A DNA stretch of 22,753 nt, from contig DALYLJ010000037.1 in the NCBI GenBank assembly GCA_031976395.1, positions 1-22,753 on the forward strand. Reading direction: 5' to 3'. Both the position numbers and the translations under genes were made by a program. The stretch's first letter is position 1. The number at the start of each line of letters is the position of its first letter. Origin of the DNA: UBA11164 sp002420085. Lineage in GTDB: Bacteria; Pseudomonadota; Gammaproteobacteria; Xanthomonadales; Xanthomonadaceae. Shown here in pieces: positions 7,349 through 15,286 of the stretch. The notes under the pieces are model-generated. The model worked only from the letters and a program-made list of their open reading frames with translations, was not told the DNA's origin and searched no databases.

Positions 7349-8635
7349 TCACCAGAGCGCGTCGCGCAGTTTGAACCAGGCCATGGCGGCGACCAGGATC
7401 GGTGTCCGCAGGGCGCGACCACCCGGAAAGTCGCGATGGCGGATGCGGGCGAACACATCCAGGCGTTCGTTCTGGCCACGGATCGCCTCGGCCAGGATGC
7501 GCCCGGCCAGACCACTGGCGGCGACCCCGTGTCCGGAAAATCCTTGGGCGAAATAGATCGTGTTGGTCAGCCGGCCCCAGTGTGGAGCGCGATTGCGGCT
7601 GATGTCGATCACCCCGCCCCAGAGGTACTCGAAATCGGTGTCGGCCAGGGTCGGGAACACACGCCGCATGCGTGCCCGCATGACCGTGCGCAGGTTGGGC
7701 GGTGTCAGGTTGGAATAGCTGGCACGGCCGCCGAACAGCAGACGGTGGTCGGCGCTGCACCGGAAGTAGTCGAGTGCCCAGTTGATGTCGGCGACCGCCA
7801 TGTCGTTGCCGATCAATCGGCGGGCGGTTTCAGCACCCAGGGGCGCGGTCGCGCCGACATAGGTTCCGACCGGCATGATCTTGTCGTGCAGTTCCGGTGC
7901 GATGCCTTCGATCAGGGCATTGCCGGCCAGTACCACGAACCGACAGCGCAACGCTCCTGACCGGCTGTGCAGTATCGGCTGGGCGCCGCGATCGAGTCGG
8001 ATGACCGGGCTGCGCTCGAAGATCTGCACGCCGGCCGCTTCGGCAGCCCGCGCCAGGCCGAGGGCATAGTTGAGTGGGTGCAGATGGCCGGAGCCGGGGT
8101 CGAACAGGGCGCCGATGTAGCGCGGCGAATCCAGTTCGGCACGCAGGCGCTCACGGTCCCACCAGGCGAGCGGGTAGTCGTAGCGCTCGGCGAGTTGCGC
8201 CTGCCAGGATTTCAATTCGGTGATGTGCCGTGGCTTGATCGCGACGTGGGCGTGGCCATCGCGCCAATCGCAGTCGATGGCATGCTCGGCGATCCGTTCG
8301 CGCAACAGGCGAACGCCTTCCAGCGACCAGTCGAACATTCGACGGGCGTCGGCCTCGCCGAGCAGACCTTCCAGTCGGCTTTCGCCGCAGCCCCAGCCGA
8401 AGATGACCTGGCCGCCATTGCGGCCGGACGCGCCCCAGCCGATCCGTTCGGCATCCAGCACGGCCACCCGATATCCGGCGCGGGCCAGTTCCAGTGCGGT
8501 ACTCAGGCCGGTGAAGCCGGCCCCCAGGATGCCGACATCGACCTGCTGCTCACCCTGGAGGGGGGGACGTTCAGGCGCGGGATGGGCGGTGGCGGCATAC
8601 CAGGAAGCAGGGTAGGTTCCAGTCGGGTGGTTCAT
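7349..8635 (-). CDS. puuB: Gamma-glutamylputrescine oxidoreductase (FAD-dependent)
   Basis: This 428-residue DAO-family flavoprotein is close to the usual PuuB length. It oxidises gamma-glutamylputrescine to gamma-glutamyl-gamma-aminobutyraldehyde with release of ammonia and H2O2. The FAD-binding motif GAGFTG is at residues 38-43 in DVGILGAGFTGLSTALELA, followed by the family's GWGASGRNGGQ at 67-77. YLWGGVIDISRNRAPHWG and FAQGFSGHGVAASGLAG near the C-terminus complete the flavin site. ATG 8635 is chosen because the sequence before it is Arg/His-rich and non-conserved, while MNHPTGTYPASWYAAT resembles PuuB N-termini. It lies 112 bases downstream of puuA and is probably cotranscribed with it. 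Confidence 0.9.
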   Translation of the reverse strand: MNHPTGTYPASWYAATAHPAPERPPLQGEQQVDVGILGAGFTGLSTALELARAGYRVAVLDAERIGWGASGRNGGQVIFGWGCGESRLEGLLGEADARRMFDWSLEGVRLLRERIAEHAIDCDWRDGHAHVAIKPRHITELKSWQAQLAERYDYPLAWWDRERLRAELDSPRYIGALFDPGSGHLHPLNYALGLARAAEAAGVQIFERSPVIRLDRGAQPILHSRSGALRCRFVVLAGNALIEGIAPELHDKIMPVGTYVGATAPLGAETARRLIGNDMAVADINWALDYFRCSADHRLLFGGRASYSNLTPPNLRTVMRARMRRVFPTLADTDFEYLWGGVIDISRNRAPHWGRLTNTIYFAQGFSGHGVAASGLAGRILAEAIRGQNERLDVFARIRHRDFPGGRALRTPILVAAMAWFKLRDALW

Positions 8636-8747
8636 GCGGCGGCCTCGATGGTGGGCGGTGTCGCTCCTGTGATGGGCCTTGCGGCGGCAGTGCGGCATGT
8701 GCTGTCGTCGATGCCTGCCGGGTATCCGGCCGGAGCCCGCCGGTCGG

Positions 8748-10115
8748 TCAGACGTGGCGCAGATACCAGTCGATCTCCAGGGTCGTCACTTCCCGGTTGA
8801 AACTGCGCAGCTCCTTGAGCTTCTGCTGGCCGTAGATGTGCTGGAACTGACCGCCGAAGCGCTCGGCGACGAATGGGCTGGCCATGAAGTCGCGCACCGT
8901 GTCGCGCCAGTGCAGTTCCCGTGTTTCGGTCTGCTGGTAGGCATTGCCGACGATCGGAGGCCCCGGATCGGCCGGGTGTTCGAGGCCGTGCAGGATGCCA
9001 GCCAGGACGGCGGCGGTGACCAGGTAGGGGTTGGCGTCGGCACCGGCGATCCGGTGCTCGATGCGGGTGTTGGCTGGGCTGCCGTGCGGGATGCGCAAGG
9101 CCACCGTGCGGTTGTTGAAGCCCCAGCAGTCGTTGAGCGGCACGAAGGCGTTCAGCACGAAGCGCCGATAGCTGTTGCCGTGCGGTGCGAACATCAGCAT
9201 GCAGTCGGTCGCGCTTGCCTGAAGGCCGGCGATGGCGTGTCGCAAGGTCGCACTGGGCGCATCCGGCGTGCAAGCGAAGATGTTGTCGCCGTTGCGGTCG
9301 AGCACGCTGACATGGATGTGGGTGCCGCTGCCGGCCTGATCGACGAACGGCTTGGCCATGAAGCTGGCGAGCAGGCCCTGATTCTCGGCAACGGCCTTGA
9401 TCGCGCGGCGCAGGTAGACGGCATCGTCACAGGCGAGCAGGGCGTTCGGGCGGTGCTTGAGATTGATCTCGAACTGGCCCGGTGCGTATTCGGCGACGGC
9501 GGTGTCGGCCGGAATCCCCTGGACCGCGCAGACCTCCGCGACCGCGTCGGTGAATGTCCGGTAGTCGTTCAGATCCTGGATGTAGTAGACCTGGGTCGTG
9601 TTGTTGCGGGTGCCGGTCGCGGGATTGATCGAGGTGCGTGGCCGGCCATTCGGATCGAGCTCGCGATCGAGCAGATAGAACTCCAGTTCGACGGCAACCA
9701 CTGGCGTGAGACCGCGATCGGTGAACCCCTGGAGCACCCGGCGCAGGATTTCCCGAGGGCTGGCGGCGAACGATCGACCTTGGCCGTCCTCCATGTCGAG
9801 CAAGCACTGCAGGGAGGGTCGCGGCAGCCATGGCACCGGACGCAAGGTGCCGGGGATCGGGCGGCAGATGCGATCCTCGTCGCCGATGTCGTAGCCGAGC
9901 CCCGTTTCCTCGACGGTGTTGCCGGTGATGTCGGTGGCGATCAGCGACATCGGCAGGCAGACGCCCTCGGCGAACACCTTTTCCAGGGCCATGCGCTCGA
10001 TGCGCTTGCCGCGCAGCAGGCCATTGAGGTCCGGCAGCAGCAGATCGACGGCACGGCAATCGGTATGGCCAGCCAGGATGGCGGCATCGGCGGCGTCGAG
10101 TGCGGATGGGTTCAT
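8748..10115 (-). CDS. puuA: Gamma-glutamylputrescine synthetase (PuuA/SpuI, glutamine synthetase family)
   Basis: This 455-residue ligase makes gamma-glutamylputrescine from glutamate, putrescine and ATP, the first step of the Puu pathway. The N-terminal beta-grasp part (1-110) contains LLLPDLNGLLRGKRI. Catalytic-domain residues include Glu143 and Glu145 in VELEFYLL, Glu216 in GQFEINL, His266/His268 in GTHIHVS, NSYRRF at 314-319 and Arg336 in NNRTVALR. NTRIEHRIAGADANPYL follows. ATG 10115 opens directly on the conserved N-terminus. The gene is divergent from puuD/spuA, as spuI is from spuA in Pseudomonas. Specificity for putrescine rather than another amine is inferred from the PuuB partner. 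It shares the fold with SpuB in this window but is clearly a different subgroup. Confidence 0.9.
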   Translation of the reverse strand: MNPSALDAADAAILAGHTDCRAVDLLLPDLNGLLRGKRIERMALEKVFAEGVCLPMSLIATDITGNTVEETGLGYDIGDEDRICRPIPGTLRPVPWLPRPSLQCLLDMEDGQGRSFAASPREILRRVLQGFTDRGLTPVVAVELEFYLLDRELDPNGRPRTSINPATGTRNNTTQVYYIQDLNDYRTFTDAVAEVCAVQGIPADTAVAEYAPGQFEINLKHRPNALLACDDAVYLRRAIKAVAENQGLLASFMAKPFVDQAGSGTHIHVSVLDRNGDNIFACTPDAPSATLRHAIAGLQASATDCMLMFAPHGNSYRRFVLNAFVPLNDCWGFNNRTVALRIPHGSPANTRIEHRIAGADANPYLVTAAVLAGILHGLEHPADPGPPIVGNAYQQTETRELHWRDTVRDFMASPFVAERFGGQFQHIYGQQKLKELRSFNREVTTLEIDWYLRHV

Positions 10116-10152
10116 GGGCGCGGCACGTGCGGGTTGGATTCGGGTGTTCCGG

Positions 10153-10181
10153 ATACTAGCAGAGGGCAGGGCATGTGTAAA
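10153..10181 (-). promoter_or_regulatory. Predicted sigma-70 promoter for puuA-puuB
   Basis: On the minus strand, TTTACA (10181-10176) and TAGTAT (10158-10153) are separated by exactly 17 bases. They lie in one of the few AT-rich patches of the region. Transcription would begin about 30 bases upstream of the puuA ATG. Confidence 0.55.
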
Positions 10182-10259
10182 AAATACTCAACGCTTCGAT
10201 CGTGACTCGGACCGCACTGCCGAGCCAGCGGAGGCGGAATCGAGGTCCGGTCAACCCGC

Positions 10260-10311
10260 GATGGCCGTCACAAGTGGCCATCCGGGCCTGTCGATGCTGC
10301 GCTGCGACAGG
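10260..10311. promoter_or_regulatory. Two adjacent inverted repeats, candidate operators
   Basis: GATGGCC (10260-10266) pairs with GGCCATC (10276-10282) across 9 bases. CCTGTCG (10287-10293) pairs with CGACAGG (10305-10311) across 11 bases. Both have 7-bp perfect arms, are four bases apart, and lie between the divergent puuA and puuD promoters, 32 bases upstream of the puuD -35. This is where a polyamine-responsive repressor or activator could bind. No regulator gene is present in the window, and the repeats do not obviously match a known operator. Confidence 0.35.
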
Positions 10312-10342
10312 GTCGATCTGTGCGAAATGCGACGACACCCCG

Positions 10343-10371
10343 TTGATAAAATGAAACAGTCGGGTTAGGGT
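10343..10371 (+). promoter_or_regulatory. Predicted sigma-70 promoter for the puuD/spuA operon
   Basis: TTGATA (10343-10348) and TAGGGT (10366-10371) are separated by 17 bases. The -35 matches consensus at five of six positions; the -10 keeps only the TA...T core. Transcription would start about 28 bases before the puuD ATG. Confidence 0.45.
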
Positions 10372-10405
10372 TTGCCATCGCTGACACCGCGCGCCGTAAC
10401 GCCTC

Positions 10406-11164
10406 ATGAGTCGAATTCCCTTGGTCGGCCTGCCGGCAGACCGCAAGCAGATCGGGCTGCATCCCTTCCACGCCGTCGGGGAAAAATATCTGCGTGCGGT
10501 GATCGACGGTGCCGGCTGCCTGCCGGTAGTGATTCCGGCCCTGGCCGATGCCATTTCGCTGCCGGAACTGCTCGAACGCCTTGATGGTCTGGTCCTGACC
10601 GGGTCACCGAGCAATATCGAACCGCATCACTACACCGATGAGCCGAGCTACGAAGGCAACGAACACGATCCGCATCGCGATGCCGTGACCCTGCCGCTGG
10701 TGACCCTGGCACTGGAGATGGCGGTGCCGGTGCTGGCGATCTGCCGGGGCTTCCAGGAGGTCAATGTCGCGCTCGGCGGCACCCTGCATCAGAAGGTCCA
10801 CGAGGTCGCCGGACATCTGGATCACCGCGAGGACCACGACCTCGACCTCGAACAGCGCTATGCGCCGGCCCATCCGGTTCGACTGGCGCCCGAGGGCCTG
10901 CTGGCCAGTTGGATCGGTGAACCACAGGCCATGGTCAACTCGCTGCACGGTCAGGGTATCGCCCGGCTGGCGCCCGGTCTGGCGGCCGAGGCATGGGCGC
11001 CGGATGGCCTGATCGAGGCGGTCCGGACCGAGCGCAGCGATCGCTTCCTGCTCGGCGTGCAGTGGCACCCCGAATGGCAGGTGTGCCGGAACCCGTTCTA
11101 CCTGAGCATCTTCCGCGCCTTCGGCGCTGCCTGTCGGGAACGTGCCCGGCAAAGGACAGACTGA
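10406..11164 (+). CDS. puuD: Gamma-glutamyl-GABA hydrolase (PuuD/SpuA, class I glutamine amidotransferase-like)
   Basis: This 252-residue enzyme cleaves gamma-glutamyl-gamma-aminobutyrate to glutamate and GABA, the last step of the gamma-glutamylated putrescine pathway. The nucleophile is Cys113 in AICRGFQEVNVALGG and the His/Glu pair is His221 and Glu223 in GVQWHPEW, the class I amidotransferase triad. LVLTGSPSNIEPHHY near 63-76 is a family marker. The ATG at 10406 starts directly on the conserved SRIPLVGLPADRK; no good ribosome-binding site precedes it. It opens the rightward operon and is two bases from the start of spuB. It corresponds to spuA at the same position in Pseudomonas. Confidence 0.93.
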   Translation: MSRIPLVGLPADRKQIGLHPFHAVGEKYLRAVIDGAGCLPVVIPALADAISLPELLERLDGLVLTGSPSNIEPHHYTDEPSYEGNEHDPHRDAVTLPLVTLALEMAVPVLAICRGFQEVNVALGGTLHQKVHEVAGHLDHREDHDLDLEQRYAPAHPVRLAPEGLLASWIGEPQAMVNSLHGQGIARLAPGLAAEAWAPDGLIEAVRTERSDRFLLGVQWHPEWQVCRNPFYLSIFRAFGAACRERARQRTD

Positions 11165-11166
11165 GC

Positions 11167-12585
11167 ATGTCTTCGCGAAAACGGCCCAAGACCAAGGCGC
11201 CCAAGGTCAAGGAGCGGACCCGGAGTCGGCAGTCCGAGCAGCAGGAGAATGCCCTGAAGGCGTGGCTGCGCGAACGCAACATTACCGAAGTCGAATGCCT
11301 GGTGCCCGATCTGACCGGCAATGCCCGAGGCAAGATCATCCCGGCCGCCAAGTTTTCCCATGACTACGGCTCGCGTCTGCCGGAAGGTATCTTCGTCACT
11401 ACGGTGACCGGCGATTATCCCGACGAATACGATGAACTGGTCTCGCCGACCGATGCCGACATGCATCTGCGGCCGGATCCCGATACCGTCTGCCTGGTGC
11501 CCTGGGCCGCCGATCCGACCGCGCAGATCATTCACGACTGCTACACCCGCGATGGCCGGCCGCACGAACTGGCACCGCGCAACGTGCTCCGGCGAGTGCT
11601 GTCGCTGTACGAGGGCCTTGGCCTGAGGCCGGTGGTGGCGCCCGAGGTCGAGTTCTTCCTGGTACAGCGCAACACCGATCCGGATTTTCCGTTGCAACCG
11701 CCGGCCGGTCGTTCCGGACGACCGGAGACCGCCCGGCAGTCGTTCTCGATCGATGCGGTCAACGAGTTCGATCCAGTCCTCGACGACATGTACGATGCCT
11801 GCGATGCCATGGGTCTGGATGTCGATACCCTGGTCCACGAGAGCGGTGCCGCCCAGCTTGAAGTGAACTTCCAGCATGGCGAGGCGATGTCGCGGGCCGA
11901 TCAGGTGTTCCTGTTCAAGCGCACCATGCGCGAGATGGCGCTGCGGCATGGCATGTATGCCACCTTCCTGGCCAAGCCGATGGAAAATGAGCCGGGCAGC
12001 GCCATGCACATCCATCAGAGCCTGGTCGATGGCGAAACCGGCAGCAATGTGTTTGCCGGCGAGCGCGAGGGCGAGCACAGCGACCTGTTCATGCACTATC
12101 TCGGCGGCCTGCAGAAGTACATACCGCAGGCCATGGCCCTGCTGGCGCCGAATGTCAATTCGTATCGGCGCCTGGTCTACGGCGAGGTTTCGCCGATCAA
12201 CACCCATTGGGGGTATGACAATCGCACCTGCGGTCTGCGGGTGCCGGTGGACAGCGCCGAGAACACCCGGGTCGAGTGTCGCTATGCCGGTTCCGATGCC
12301 AATCCCTACCTGGCGATGGCGGCGACCCTGGCCTGTGGCCTGCTCGGCATCCAGGAGCGCCTGATGCCGGACGAACCGCTGACCACCGACGCCAAATTGC
12401 GCGGGTTCGAGATTGCCCGCTCGCTGGAGGATGCCCTGGAACTGCTGTCCGACTGCGAACCGCTGAAGAGCGTGTTCGGTCAGCGCTTCGTGGCGGCCTA
12501 CACCGCCGTCAAGCGCAAGGAGTATGAAACGTTCTTCCGCGTCATCAGCTCATGGGAGCGCGAATTCCTGCTGTTGAACGTTTGA
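11167..12585 (+). CDS. spuB: Gamma-glutamylpolyamine synthetase SpuB (second glutamine synthetase-like ligase)
   Basis: This 472-residue glutamine-synthetase-family ligase is predicted to attach glutamate to a polyamine. Motifs include VECLVPDLTGNARGKI, PEVEFFL, AQLEVNF, SAMHIHQS, NSYRRL and RVECRYAGSDANPYL. The C-terminal SSWEREFLLLNV is nearly the ending I recall for Pseudomonas SpuB. ATG 11167 lies two bases after the puuD stop, with AAAGGA ten bases upstream. About 25 Lys/Arg-rich residues (MSSRKRPKTKAPKVKERTR and following) precede the normal N-terminus; I do not recall such a tail in the family. Having both SpuB and PuuA/SpuI suggests division of labour between amines, for example spermidine versus putrescine; the specificity is inferred. 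Confidence 0.88.
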   Translation: MSSRKRPKTKAPKVKERTRSRQSEQQENALKAWLRERNITEVECLVPDLTGNARGKIIPAAKFSHDYGSRLPEGIFVTTVTGDYPDEYDELVSPTDADMHLRPDPDTVCLVPWAADPTAQIIHDCYTRDGRPHELAPRNVLRRVLSLYEGLGLRPVVAPEVEFFLVQRNTDPDFPLQPPAGRSGRPETARQSFSIDAVNEFDPVLDDMYDACDAMGLDVDTLVHESGAAQLEVNFQHGEAMSRADQVFLFKRTMREMALRHGMYATFLAKPMENEPGSAMHIHQSLVDGETGSNVFAGEREGEHSDLFMHYLGGLQKYIPQAMALLAPNVNSYRRLVYGEVSPINTHWGYDNRTCGLRVPVDSAENTRVECRYAGSDANPYLAMAATLACGLLGIQERLMPDEPLTTDAKLRGFEIARSLEDALELLSDCEPLKSVFGQRFVAAYTAVKRKEYETFFRVISSWEREFLLLNV

Positions 12586-12587
12586 GG

Positions 12588-12638
12588 CCGGGAATCTGGG
12601 GCCGGGAATCGGGAATCGGGAATCGGGAGTCGGGAATC
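12588..12638 (+). repeat. GGGAATC heptamer array, G-quadruplex-capable
   Basis: After two degenerate copies, GGGAATC is repeated at 12604, 12611 and 12618, then GGGAGTC at 12625 and GGGAATC at 12632, all in 7-base phase. Runs of three G separated by four bases meet the usual G-quadruplex pattern on the coding strand. It begins within three bases of the spuB stop and belongs to the same family as the array at the left edge. Confidence 0.88.
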
Positions 12639-12669
12639 GGGGCAAGGGCAAGGGCAAGGGCAGCAAGGG
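12639..12669 (+). repeat. GGGCAA hexamer array, G-quadruplex-capable
   Basis: GGGGCAAGGGCAAGGGCAAGGG (split here as GGGG-CAA-GGG-CAA-GGG-CAA-GGG) at 12639-12660 is followed by CAGCAAGGG. G runs separated by three bases form a second G-quadruplex motif abutting the heptamer array. Confidence 0.85.
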
Positions 12670-12681
12670 TTTAAGTTTGCC

Positions 12682-12707
12682 GTCACCCCGGCGAATGCCG
12701 GGATATC
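12682..12707. repeat. REP-like palindrome in the spuB-spuC gap
   Basis: CCCGGC (12687-12692) and GCCGGG (12697-12702) form a 6-bp stem with a GAAT loop, inside GTCACCCCGGCGAATGCCGG. This resembles the GTCATTCCCGCGAA-type palindromes scattered between genes in many proteobacteria; the reverse strand reads IPAFAGVT, a translation often seen from such elements. It is probably a degenerate REP copy with no coding role. Confidence 0.6.
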
Positions 12708-12747
12708 GCTATCGAAATGTGGCGCATTGAGCGAGGATCGGAGTGAC

Positions 12748-14121
12748 ATGCAGCATCTGGATCACACACAACTTCAGCAACTGGATGCGGCCCACCATCT
12801 GCATCCGTTCAATGACAATGCTGCCCTGGCGAAGAAGGGCACCCGCATCCTCAGTCGAGGGCAGGGGGTCTACGTCTGGGATGACCAGGGCAACAAACTG
12901 CTCGACGCCTTCGCCGGGCTGTGGTGCGTCAACATCGGTTATGGCCGGCGTGAGCTTGGCGAGGTCGCCGCCCGCCAGATGACCGAACTGGCCTACTACA
13001 ACAGTTTCTTCCAATGCACCACCGAGCCGACCATCCGCTTGGCTGCGAAGCTGGCCGAACTGGCTCCTGGCGACCTCAACCACGTGTTCTTCACCAACTC
13101 CGGTTCCGAGGCCAATGACACCATCCTGCGGCTGGTCCGGCATTTCTGGGCTGTCCAGGGGCGCCCGGAGAAGGCGGTGGTGATCGGTCGCCACAACGGC
13201 TATCACGGCTCGACCGTGGCCGGTGCCAGCCTCGGCGGCATGAAGGCCATGCATGGCCAGGGCGGGCTGCCGATCCCCGACATCCAGCATATCGATCCGC
13301 CGTTCTGGTATGGCGACGGTGGCGATCTCGATCCCGAGGAGTACGGACTGCTGGCCGCCCGTCGGCTGGAAGCGAAGATCCTCGAACTGGGGGCGGACCG
13401 CGTCGCGGCCTTCATCGGCGAGCCGATCATGGGTGCCATCGGTGTCTGGGTGCCGCCGATGAGCTACTGGCCGGAGATCGAGCGCATCTGCCGCAAGTAC
13501 GACGTTCTGCTGATCGCCGATGAGGTGATCTGCGGCTTCGGTCGTACCGGGCACTGGTTCGCCAGCCAGCACTACGGCATCCAGCCCGACATCATGACCA
13601 TCGCCAAGGGCCTGACTTCCGGCTACATCCCGCTCGGGGGTGTGATGTTCGGGGATCGGGTCGCCCATGTGCTGAAGAATCAGGGCGGCGAACTGGCCCA
13701 CGGTTACACCTATTCCGGCCATCCGGTCTGTACCGCTGTCGCCCTGGAGAACATCCGCATCCTGGAAGAGGAGCGGATCGTCGAGACCTGTCACACCGAC
13801 ACCGGGCCGTATCTGGCCCGCCGTTGGCAGGAACTGGCCGACCATCCGCTGGTCGGCGAAGTGCGGATCGTCGGCATGGTCGGTGCCCTGGAACTGGCGC
13901 CCAACAAGCCGAGCCGGGCATTCTTCCCGGATCGTGGCCGAGTCGGAGCCCTGTGCCGCGACATCGCGCTGAAGAATGGCCTGATCCTGCGTGCAACCTA
14001 TGATTCAATGCTGCTGTCGCCACCGCTGGTGATCAGCCGTGCCGAGATTGATGAGTTGGTCGACAAGATTCGACGGTCACTGGACGAGACCGCTGCTGCA
14101 TTGGCGATGCCGGCTGCCTGA
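12748..14121 (+). CDS. spuC: Polyamine (putrescine-pyruvate) aminotransferase SpuC
   Basis: This 457-residue class III PLP-dependent aminotransferase matches the SpuC length. SpuC moves the amino group of putrescine, and probably other diamines, to pyruvate, giving 4-aminobutyraldehyde and alanine. The PLP lysine is Lys287 in TIAKGLTSGYIPLGG, Asp258 is in LLIADEVICGFGRTG, and NSGSEAND (117-124) binds the cofactor phosphate. DAFAGLWCVNIGYGR at the N-terminus and YSGHPV are typical of the SpuC group. ATG 12748 has GGAG five bases upstream and beats the TTG at 12727. It gives a second route to the aldehyde, bypassing gamma-glutamylation. A role as GABA transaminase cannot be excluded, since no gabT/puuE is visible. 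Confidence 0.88.
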   Translation: MQHLDHTQLQQLDAAHHLHPFNDNAALAKKGTRILSRGQGVYVWDDQGNKLLDAFAGLWCVNIGYGRRELGEVAARQMTELAYYNSFFQCTTEPTIRLAAKLAELAPGDLNHVFFTNSGSEANDTILRLVRHFWAVQGRPEKAVVIGRHNGYHGSTVAGASLGGMKAMHGQGGLPIPDIQHIDPPFWYGDGGDLDPEEYGLLAARRLEAKILELGADRVAAFIGEPIMGAIGVWVPPMSYWPEIERICRKYDVLLIADEVICGFGRTGHWFASQHYGIQPDIMTIAKGLTSGYIPLGGVMFGDRVAHVLKNQGGELAHGYTYSGHPVCTAVALENIRILEEERIVETCHTDTGPYLARRWQELADHPLVGEVRIVGMVGALELAPNKPSRAFFPDRGRVGALCRDIALKNGLILRATYDSMLLSPPLVISRAEIDELVDKIRRSLDETAAALAMPAA

Positions 14122-14179
14122 GCGCAGATCGGTTCACCGAACGATCCCCTGAACGTTCCGCAAGCACGGGAGTACCATC

Positions 14180-15286
14180 ATGAAGTCACGTTTGCTGCTG
14201 TCCGCTGTCGCCCTCGGTCTGATTGCCGGCTGTGGCGGCCCTGCCGTCACACCGGAAGAAGAAAAGGTATTGTTCGTCTACAACTGGTCGGATTACATCG
14301 CCGAGGACACCATCGCCCGGTTCGAGCAGGAGACCGGAATCAAGGTCACCTACGATGTCTTCGACAGCAATGAGGTGCTGGAAGCGAAGCTGATGGCCGG
14401 CAATACCGGCTACGACATCGTGGTGCCGTCGCTGTCCTTCCTGGGGCGGCAGGTGATGGCCGGTGCCTTCCAGCCGCTCGATCGCAGCAAACTCGGCAAC
14501 TACGGCAACCTCGACAGTTCGCTGATGCAGCGGATCGCCCAGATCGACCCGGACAATCTGCATTCGGTGCCCTACCTCTGGGGCACCACCGGGATCGGCT
14601 ACAACGTCGGCAAGATCGCCGAGGTGCTGGGTGAGGATTACCAGGTTTCGAGTTGGGAACTGATCTTCAATCCCGAGTACGCCGCCAAGATTGCCGAGTG
14701 CGGTCTGGTCATGCTCGATGCGCCGTCGGAGATGCTGCCGATCGCCTTGCACTACCTCGGCGAGGATCCCAACAGCTTCGACGAGGCGGTCATCCGCAAG
14801 GGCGAGGCGCTGCTGCTGAGCATCCGCCCGCATATCCGCTATTTCCACTCGTCCCAATACATCAACGACCTTGCCAACGGTGATGTCTGCGTGGCGGTCG
14901 GGTGGTCCGGCGATGTCTTCCAGGCATCCGACCGCGCGGCCGAGGCCGACAACGGCGTCGAGGTCGATTACGTGATTCCGGTCGAGGGCGCACCGATGTG
15001 GTTCGACATGCTGGCCGTTCCCAAGGATGCCAAGCACCCGAACAATGCCCATCGGTTCATCGATTTCCTGATGCGCCCCGAGGTGATCGCCGATGTTTCC
15101 AACTACGTCGCCTACGCCAGTGGCAACGCGGCCGCCCTGGAACTGGTCGATGCCGAGGTGCGTGACAATCCCGGTGTCTACCCGCCCGAGGACGTGATGG
15201 CCAAGCTGTATACCCTCAAGGTGCTGCCGGCCGAAGTCGATCGCATCTACAACCGGGTCTGGACCACGGTCCGAACCGGCCAGTGA
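14180..15286 (+). CDS. potF: Polyamine ABC transporter substrate-binding protein, predicted lipoprotein
   Basis: This 368-residue PotF/SpuD-SpuE family protein captures putrescine or spermidine in the periplasm. The N-terminus has a lipoprotein signal ending in Ile15-Ala16-Gly17-Cys18; the residue after Cys is Gly, so no inner-membrane retention Asp is present. Family motifs are LFVYNWSDYIAEDTI at the mature N-terminus, FDSNEVLEAKLMAGNTGYDIVVPS, VPYLWGTTGIGYN and VGWSGDVFQA. The ATG has GGGAG eight bases upstream. Pseudomonas has two binding-protein genes here (spuD and spuE); this locus has one, so ligand preference is open. It lies 58 bases after spuC. Confidence 0.92.
   Translation: MKSRLLLSAVALGLIAGCGGPAVTPEEEKVLFVYNWSDYIAEDTIARFEQETGIKVTYDVFDSNEVLEAKLMAGNTGYDIVVPSLSFLGRQVMAGAFQPLDRSKLGNYGNLDSSLMQRIAQIDPDNLHSVPYLWGTTGIGYNVGKIAEVLGEDYQVSSWELIFNPEYAAKIAECGLVMLDAPSEMLPIALHYLGEDPNSFDEAVIRKGEALLLSIRPHIRYFHSSQYINDLANGDVCVAVGWSGDVFQASDRAAEADNGVEVDYVIPVEGAPMWFDMLAVPKDAKHPNNAHRFIDFLMRPEVIADVSNYVAYASGNAAALELVDAEVRDNPGVYPPEDVMAKLYTLKVLPAEVDRIYNRVWTTVRTGQ

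Noticed and set aside
8679..10205. 508-codon plus-strand ORF opposite puuA
   Set aside because: It is a shadow of a glutamine-synthetase-family gene whose conserved residues are all on the minus strand.
12498..12749. 83-codon minus-strand ORF over the spuB-spuC gap
   Set aside because: Its translation is made of repeat-derived peptides (IPAFAGVT, PDSRLPIPDSRFP), the usual product of REP and heptamer arrays, not a gene.
12709..13845. 378-codon minus-strand ORF opposite spuC
   Set aside because: It is antisense to a clear aminotransferase and has no recognisable motif.
14128..14148. Imperfect palindrome around GGTTCACCGAAC upstream of potF
   Set aside because: The arms are short and imperfect, and it lies in an operon-internal gap where an operator is not expected.
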